DNA of 64,000 nt from Guadua angustifolia (taxonomy: Eukaryota > Streptophyta > Magnoliopsida > Poales > Poaceae): positions 13,681,161 through 13,745,160 of the forward strand of contig CM070517.1 in the NCBI GenBank assembly GCA_036346375.1, written 5' to 3'. The first letter of the stretch is position 1; each line of letters opens with the position of its first letter. Under the pieces are notes generated by a model. That model saw nothing but the letters and a program-made list of their open reading frames with translations. It did not search any database and was not told where the DNA came from. Shown here piece after piece: positions 58,545-64,000 of the stretch. The translations under genes and the position numbers were made by a program.

Positions 58545-59240
58545 GGGACGTCGGCGGTGGTGAGAGTCATTGGCATACCCCTTGGAGATAAACGAGTTGA
58601 TCCAGCTGAACATCGCAAGAGAGAGGAACGACACGGCGGCGCAAGGCGTGACGGGCGCCTCGGCGCTGTATTTCCTGGTTCACCTTCATAGGCTCCGGCA
58701 TCATGGCCGGTGAAGCCAATGATGGCTAGGTACACCAAAGGCATGAAGACGAGTGGGCCGACAAAGGCGAGAGGGTCATCTGGAAAGAGCAGGGAACCGT
58801 CGACGCAGCGGACCACCGCCAAAGCGGAGAAGAGCGCAGCGCCGAGGGCGGTGGCCATCCAGAAGGTGCGGAGGTGCAAAGGCTGGGTGGCAGCGATGGC
58901 CCCTTTCTCCGAGGCGACTGACCATGTGGCCATGGCGCGGCGTGACGGCGGGCGAGGGAAGGTGGACTCTATAGCGCCATGGCGCGTTTCGCAGAGGAAG
59001 GACGTGAGCACGAGGAGGACGGCGGACACCTTAATGCGCACTGCCAGAGTGGCCAAGAATCCGAATGGCGATGGCTTTTCGCAGAGTGCTCGTGCTCGGG
59101 GAAGTTTCTGTCGCCTCAAGGCCGTGGATGACGAGGGCGAGCGAGGCGACAAGGAAGACGAGGTCGACAAATACGAGGAGCGTACACAGGCCGGCATGAC
59201 GAGAGGAAGAGGAACGCGAGCTGGTAATATAAATTGCAAA
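58545..59240 (-). pseudogene. Captured ABCC transporter fragment, part 1 (N-terminal)
   Basis: The minus strand contains hydrophobic stretches LCTLLVFVDLVFLVASLALV (about 59115-59190, in another frame from the next), FGFLATLAVRIKVSAVLLVL, FWMATALGAALFSALAVVRC and FVGPLVFMPLVYLAIIGFTG. The tail reads, with shifts, FSWIN..ISKGYA and TTADVPLV. This order is the N-terminal TMD0 and linker of plant ABCC (MRP) transporters, which export glutathione conjugates and related anions at vacuole or plasma membrane. It ends at the inserted LTR (58539). Confidence 0.78.
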
Positions 59241-59587
59241 AAGGGATAAAAATGATTGATTGATTTTTGAGATTGGTAATATATATTGCTACGTACAATA
59301 TATTTGGTTTTAATTCATATCGGAGAAGAAATCATAAAAATTTTTGTAATCGGGAGAAATAGATGTTTGATCTTGTAGCACAATTTTCTTTTATTGCTTA
59401 ACTTTTATGTTTCGTTATCAATTTTATTTTTTGTAGCAACGCGCGGGCATTGATCTAGTCATATCATTATATAACTCTTGTTGCTGGGTGGCATCTGTAT
59501 GCCCCGACTCCAACCCTATGTACCTTACTTTATGATGACTTCATCAAGTATAACCAATGCTATGTGTGTGTCCGACACAAACCCATC

Positions 59588-59902
59588 TGTCATGTACCAC
59601 AAGAATATGGCTAACTGTCTAGTGGATCATTTAAACATTCAAGCTGACAGGTGGGGTCTAGGAGGGGTATATGTGGGTAGGATGGCACAATATAAGGCCA
59701 TGAATTGTATCAAGAAGAAGGCGAGAAAAATGAACCTGGCATTTGCTTTCCTCCTCCCTCGAGTCCTCTCTACTTTTGTATCTCCTTCATTCTTGTTGCC
59801 TACCCTGAATTCCCTGCTTCTCCTAGTCTAACCTCTATCCAATTCCCTCCGATTACTCTTCAATATCAGTGTGATTTGCATTAGCAAGGCTAGACTGTGA
59901 CA
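59588..59902 (+). repeat. 5' LTR of the RRM-carrying element
   Basis: It runs from TGTCATGTACCACAAGAA to GGCTAGACTGTGACA, with the primer-binding site starting four bases after it. Confidence 0.9.
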
Positions 59903-59931
59903 TTTGGTATCAGAGCCGCATTGCTCGCCAC

Positions 59932-60213
59932 ATGTTCGACGAAATGGAAACTCAGGAGATGCAGTGTGTGGCATCTGTTGGATCCCTCCTTCGCATCACC
60001 ATTAACCATCTACTCTACCCTGGGCAAGTGACTGAGGAGGCACTTCGTCAAGTCTTTGGTCGATGGGGACCGGTGGATGAGGTGCATGTACAGAAGGTAT
60101 GGATGGCGCTAGGCTCGTTGGTTTCCATCTTGGCCCGAGGCAAAGACGAGCTCGCAAGTCTTCCATGGTCGGTGAATTTGGGACAACTATTGTTTGATGA
60201 ACATTCAAGATAA
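59932..60213 (+). CDS. PTB-like RRM protein (N-terminal), open 93 codons
   Basis: The start ATG at 59932 lies just behind the primer-binding site. Residues 18-50 read VGSLLRITINHLLYPGQ and VTEEALRQVFGRWGPVDEVH, a strand-helix-strand pattern of the RRM found in polypyrimidine-tract-binding (PTB) proteins. In another frame the continuation GR.IWDNYCLMNIQDKM (60160-60215) matches the usual last strand, so a frameshift near 60100 probably truncates the domain. It may bind RNA; that role is inferred. It takes the place normally used by gag. Confidence 0.6.
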   Translation: MFDEMETQEMQCVASVGSLLRITINHLLYPGQVTEEALRQVFGRWGPVDEVHVQKVWMALGSLVSILARGKDELASLPWSVNLGQLLFDEHSR

Positions 60214-60400
60214 AATGCTAGCTTGCCCATCGATAGGGCAACGGCGACATCCACTAGGTGCTCAACGCCTTGCCTTGACTACGATGTCGGGTAAGCCAAA
60301 GGTCGCGCCACCACAACAGCCTACATCGTTTTGACATTGGTGACCCCGCACCTTATTTCCATCACCAAGGGCTCGGCCATTCATCGAAGACCCAATCATC

Positions 60401-61570
60401 ATGGGCACCACGGGGTTCACTCCAGCCCCTATTGCCTCCGTCGTGCTGAGTGTTGGCCTCAACACTACCTTCGCCATCAGCACGGCAGCCACTGGCCTCC
60501 ACACCGTGATGCCCACCAGGTGTTCGACATCAGGTCTTGACCCCGATGTCGGGGACATCCATGTCACGGGCTTGTCCCTTCTTCAAAGGGGAGCATCCAC
60601 AGTCATCCCGACACCTATTGAGCTCTCGCGAGTCTCTGCGCTGAAGTCGTTTGCCACCATCAAGCTTGATGATACAGCACCCGTGAAATGTTCGACAGTT
60701 TGCCTAAACATGGGCGAGCACAGTGCTATTGTTAAGCGACTGCATCGGGTACACATACGCCATCGTCGTGTGCAATGGGATCTGAAGGGCAGGCACGGGA
60801 GTTCACCAACTACACCGAAGCCACCTATGACCATGAGGGTGCTTGTGCTTATGCCGGTGGGTATTCCGCTGCCACGACCACCACGGGCACCTTTTATGGC
60901 TCCTTGTGTGCCGCCCACATCACCATGTCCTCTAGATGCATCGAGGGCCGCCCGAGGGCCACCTTCTCCCTCATGGATTTCCTTGAATCACCTTAACTCG
61001 ACATCGAGCAATACGCCAGCCACCACCCAGCCTATCACAGCCTTGCAACTGGCTGCCATCCTTGCTAGCGCCCATGTACTTGAGGTTGTCGCCACATCAA
61101 GTTATATCACCATCGTCTCCACCGGACAAGACGAATCATGCTGGTTCCTAGGTGTGCAAAAGATGTCTATTGAAATGTTGAAGAGTGCCATCCTCCCTGT
61201 GGCTGTTCACCAGAGCGTACCCCTCGGCTGTTCCTTGCAGTCCGAGGTCAAAACAGAGTGCATCTATGGTCATAAGTTTGACAACTTGGGTTGTTGCATG
61301 GGAGTGCAACTAGTGTTCAAGGAAGTGTTTCCATGGAGTCAAAGTTCCTTCATTGGCAGTGTTGGCATAGAACATGTTCGCTTAATGTTCGAGGAATTAC
61401 CATCAAGGAGGCGTGGTGGGTTTAATCTGGAAGGCAAAGTCGCTAGGTCCAAGAAGGTGCTACAGTTCACAAGTGATCAGGATGGGTCTCTAGTTATCTT
61501 TGTTAGAACCATGCCATGGGATCCTGGTGAATCTGAAGCACTATGGACAAACTCTATGTTTTGTTCTTAG
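60401..61570 (+). CDS. Unassigned 389-codon ORF of the RRM-carrying element
   Basis: This is a long open frame in an AT-neutral region. The N-terminal half is Ser/Thr/Pro/Ala-rich (about residues 1-220, with a PRPPRAPF.AP stretch). The C-terminal half is better structured (PLGCSLQSEVKTECIYGHKF, GFNLEGKVARSKKVLQFTSD). I recognise no domain. An upstream frame (60213-60400) could join it to the RRM ORF if frameshifts are corrected. A stop at 61568 separates it from the next open stretch in what may once have been one protein. Confidence 0.5.
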   Translation: MGTTGFTPAPIASVVLSVGLNTTFAISTAATGLHTVMPTRCSTSGLDPDVGDIHVTGLSLLQRGASTVIPTPIELSRVSALKSFATIKLDDTAPVKCSTVCLNMGEHSAIVKRLHRVHIRHRRVQWDLKGRHGSSPTTPKPPMTMRVLVLMPVGIPLPRPPRAPFMAPCVPPTSPCPLDASRAARGPPSPSWISLNHLNSTSSNTPATTQPITALQLAAILASAHVLEVVATSSYITIVSTGQDESCWFLGVQKMSIEMLKSAILPVAVHQSVPLGCSLQSEVKTECIYGHKFDNLGCCMGVQLVFKEVFPWSQSSFIGSVGIEHVRLMFEELPSRRRGGFNLEGKVARSKKVLQFTSDQDGSLVIFVRTMPWDPGESEALWTNSMFCS

Positions 61571-61627
61571 GATGAGCAGCTTCTCAAGTTATGTGCAACA
61601 TACAGCGTCATTTTCAGATTCAAAGAA

Positions 61628-62083
61628 ATGCAGGGTGTTCCTACTCACATGTTGCAGTTGCCTGGGGATCCAGGTGAAGCTCTGCAGGTTACTAAGAAGT
61701 GCTATATAATTAAATGGGTTGCGGCTGTCATAGCTAGTGTATTTTCCAGGGTGACATGGAACAGATGGATAGAGCATTACAAACTACCATACTCTTGTGT
61801 TGAGAGTGCTAACAGCATGAGGGCAAACTGCTACTTATGGAGAAGGAAAGGAGATGAGTACAATTCAGCAAAAAACAACATGAGGCCACTAGGACATGAG
61901 CAAGATAGATACTTGAAGGACTACAATAGAATCAAGCGACAATTGTCATGGGATTCCAACTGTTATACTAGTCAGTTTGCAAAATCGGAAAACTCAAGGA
62001 GCTGTTGCGGTGAAAAATCATGGATTTGTCCCCCATCACTAAAAATTCTGCAGTTTTATGGTTTAGTAGTTGAAGACCCTTGA
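61628..62083 (+). CDS. Unassigned 151-codon ORF of the RRM-carrying element
   Basis: It is open to the stop just before the polypurine tract. It is rich in basic and aromatic residues (WNRWIEHYKLPYSCVE, LWRRKGDEYN, RIKRQLSWDSNCY). No domain recognised. Position suggests the C-terminal part of the element's protein. Confidence 0.45.
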   Translation: MQGVPTHMLQLPGDPGEALQVTKKCYIIKWVAAVIASVFSRVTWNRWIEHYKLPYSCVESANSMRANCYLWRRKGDEYNSAKNNMRPLGHEQDRYLKDYNRIKRQLSWDSNCYTSQFAKSENSRSCCGEKSWICPPSLKILQFYGLVVEDP

Positions 62084-62110
62084 GGGCAAGGGTCTCAAAG
62101 GGGGAGGTAA

Positions 62111-62426
62111 TGTCATGTACCACAAGAATATATATGGCTAACTGTCTAGTGGATCGTTTAAACATTCAAGCTGACAGGTGGGGTCTAGGAGGGGTATATG
62201 TGGGTAGGATGGCACAATATAAGGCCATGAATTGTATCAAGAAGAAGGCGAGAAAATGAACTCGCATTTGCTTTTCTCCTCCTCGAGTCCTCTCAGATTT
62301 TGTATCTCCTTCATTCTTGTTGCCTACCCCGACTTCCTCGCTTCTCCTAGTCTAACCTCTATCCAATTCCTCTCGACACTCTTCAATTATCAGTGTGATT
62401 AGCATTAGCAAGGCTAGACTGTGACA
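62111..62426 (+). repeat. 3' LTR of the RRM-carrying element
   Basis: It matches 59588-59902 except for an extra TATA near 62135 and changes in C/G words such as CCTGG versus CTCG. CCATC follows at 62427. Confidence 0.9.
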
Positions 62427-62431
62427 CCATC

Positions 62432-63449
62432 TAATCAAGGAAAGTTAATGGCACTCTACTTTAGCAGACCTACCATTAATTTACAAGATATTGGATGGTG
62501 CAGCCAATTAGGAGAGCATCAATTTTGCTTGATATTACGGAGGGATATTTAATTCTACCATGTTAAAAGCATTCGGAACAACTATATAACATGCATAGAA
62601 ATAAGTAAATGAACAGGAACATAAAAGCAATCACAGATAATCACATTAACTGTGACATAGTATGGCCCTTCACATGGTGATCGCCATCGCCACATTTCCT
62701 GTTCATCATGCCTCCAAGTGCTTGAGTCCTCCAAGTACTACCACTAAGCTATTTCTCCTAATAGCACTAGTAATAAATTACAAGGAGTGGAGAAACATCA
62801 CAAGTTGACACGCAGGCCGTTAATACAAATATAGACAGTCTTGGGCTGTAATCAAGTATGACATGCAGGCCATGAAAATTACACACATGCATCACATAAA
62901 CAAGGGGCCATACTATTCACATCAATCTTGCAATAACAAGTTATGCATAGAATCGCATTCTACTAAACGATGTGAACTTGCAACGAACTATAAGGTGCTA
63001 TACACATACAGCGGTCCCTCGCGGGTCAAGGGCAGAGCCCTTGCAGGTTTGGGCAACGCTCGAAACCTCTTCAGAAAACACAAATCGAATCCATGAATCC
63101 AACCATGGAAAGCCTCTTCTAGTTAATCATACTAACCCTATTTTTGATCACATACCCGTGTTGATCAATCCTATTGATCTTTGCATGCTGCTTGTGGGTT
63201 TACATTTCATAGTCTAGCAGATGGTGGAAAACAGGCTGGTAGGGGTAAGTAGTGGCATGACCACAATGGCATGATCATAGAGTAATGATCTTGAACCCAT
63301 CTAGGACCATCGAAAATGAATTAATCTTATTAACCAGTGCCAGAAACCGATCTATCAAATAGAACGACCAATAAAACAGCAATAGATCACATCTATTACT
63401 ACCGTATATCATCATATGCATCTATTCCGAATCTAAAACTATGCAGCAA
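62432..63449 (-). other. Ty1/copia leader (5' untranslated) region
   Basis: AT-rich, no coding frame on either strand that I can support. It connects the primer-binding site at 63450 with the leader pieces at 59459-59587 and 54656-54818 and the gag at 54611, once the Helitron and the RRM element are removed. Confidence 0.5.
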
Positions 63450-63462
63450 GGCTCTGATACCA
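63450..63462 (-). other. Copia primer-binding site
   Basis: On the minus strand TGGTATCAGAGCC, complementary to the initiator Met-tRNA, lies one base inside the LTR end (CCCTAACA). Confidence 0.85.
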
Positions 63463-63463
63463 C

Positions 63464-64000
63464 TGTTAGGGAACAGGTAGGCTACTCTAGCGAAAAATCA
63501 AAAAAAATTCTTCCGCGTAACCAAAAGACCACTACAAGTTATAGATCACATAATTACCACTAAATGCGTAGACCTATAGTGAAAGTAGAGTCGATGTAGC
63601 AGGGTGGTGCAGATGTAGTCGTACTAGCCTCGCGTCTCCTCCAACAGCTTCTTGTGAGCATCGCTGGTTGTGGGTCATCCTAGTATTGAAGCTTCACGGC
63701 AACGCCTCTATGGTATCCACATGTACAGGGTGGGAACACCACACACCGGAGTGTTAGCGTCGGTTGCACAGTTTTGGGCGGAGGGGGGTGGCGGCTAGGG
63801 TTTCAGGAATTCCAAATTCTAGTTGTTTCTTTTCATATATCTATCTCTCATCAAAGTCACCACATCCTCCCTTTATATAGATGTCCCATGATGGATTTCA
63901 ACCCTTGAAGCCCATTAGGAACTCTAAGCCCAATACAACTCAGATCCCTATCCGAATTGGTTATAACCCTTTAAATGTGTGACCCTATAGGTTCACGTGC
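63464..64000 (-). repeat. Ty1/copia 5' LTR (partial, runs off window)
   Basis: On the minus strand it ends CCCTAACA at 63464 and contains a TATA box (TATATAAAG, 63871-63880). Its outer end lies at or just beyond 64000. It is the LTR belonging to the gag fragment at 54344-54655. Confidence 0.8.

Larger units (their letters stand above)
54819..59458 (+). mobile_element. Helitron carrying an ABCC transporter fragment
   Basis: The 5' end is TCTCTACTAATATAA, preceded by A (54818). The 3' end is GCAACGCGCGGGCATTGATC then CTAG, followed by T (59459). These are plant Helitron termini, including insertion between A and T. The GC-rich GCAACGCGCGGGC would form the usual 3' hairpin, but its left arm is degenerate. 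Without the 3.2-kb LTR inside, it is about 1.4 kb. It has no Rep/helicase, so it is non-autonomous. Confidence 0.75.
59588..62426 (+). mobile_element. Complete non-autonomous LTR retrotransposon encoding an RRM-like ORF
   Basis: LTRs 59588-59902 (315 bp) and 62111-62426 (316 bp) start TG, end CA and are about 93-95% alike by eye. The 5-bp duplication CCATC flanks both sides (59583-59587, 62427-62431). The primer-binding site GGTATCAGAGCC (59906-59917) matches initiator Met-tRNA, and a polypurine tract AAAGGGGGAGG precedes the 3' LTR. No protease, reverse transcriptase or integrase is present in the 2.2-kb interior. Instead it holds an RRM-like ORF and two longer unassigned open stretches. Confidence 0.88.

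Noticed and set aside
55060..59240. Functional ABCC transporter gene
   Set aside because: Only the N-terminal part is present, with frameshifts and a 3.2-kb LTR inside; no nucleotide-binding domains anywhere in the window.
63450..63462. tRNA gene suggested by GGTATCAGAGCC
   Set aside because: Only the primer-complementary 12-13 bases are present next to an LTR end; no cloverleaf. The same holds at 59906 and 26255.

Overview
This is plant nuclear DNA, almost certainly from a grass (Poaceae). The evidence is a dense nest of CACTA, Ty3/gypsy, Ty1/copia and Helitron elements of grass type, GC-rich degenerate retroelement ORFs, GT-AG exon/intron structure inside the transposase genes, and no prokaryotic signals. 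I see no intact, independent host gene. Host-related sequence is present only as fragments carried by transposons. Species cannot be fixed from sequence alone.

Layout. Positions 1-1734 are the minus-strand N-terminal part of a decayed CACTA (TNP2-type) transposase. The central feature is one CACTA element, 2147-50787, with inverted CACTACAAGAAA termini and a 3-bp AAT target duplication. It holds a broken TNP2 transposase (6056-9552) and a split second gene of Transposase_24 type (10254-11909, 29928-30912, 42826-42926). A Tekay-type chromovirus (11910-29922, TSD GGGCC) lies inside an exon of the second gene. That element's 5' LTR is itself split by a minus-strand Tat-type gypsy element (13345-24275, TSD CATTG) with an antisense extra ORF. 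Farther right, a second Tat-type element (31220-40716) is fused to a duplicated piece of the CACTA and a solo LTR (41258-42255, TSD ACGTG). A SIRE-like solo LTR (37080-38731) is nested inside that second Tat element.

The 3' part of the CACTA (43370-49580) carries plus-strand exon fragments that read as three host genes: DNA topoisomerase II, LSM1 (mRNA decapping-associated Sm-like protein) and a brassinosteroid-signalling-kinase-like protein. The topoisomerase/LSM1 block is tandemly duplicated (about 2.9 kb). After removing nested insertions and the duplication, the CACTA would be about 16.7 kb.

The CACTA sits in a minus-strand gypsy LTR that begins at 54343 and also holds a solo LTR with a 58-bp minisatellite (51055-52321). 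That gypsy LTR interrupts the gag of a minus-strand Ty1/copia element whose 5' LTR runs off the right edge (63464 onward). The copia leader contains a Helitron (54819-59458) carrying an ABCC-transporter fragment, in which a 3.2-kb SIRE-like solo LTR (55296-58539) is inserted. It also contains a complete 2.8-kb non-autonomous LTR element (59588-62426, TSD CCATC) encoding a PTB-like RRM instead of gag-pol.

The most unusual signals are three. The 3.2-kb solo LTR has about 18 small hairpins sharing the loop TGTGT with covarying stems. A compact LTR element carries an RRM-like ORF. A cluster of host exons in the CACTA is flanked by direct repeats. Many frameshifts fall in GC-rich/CHG words, so part of the apparent decay may be base-calling error.
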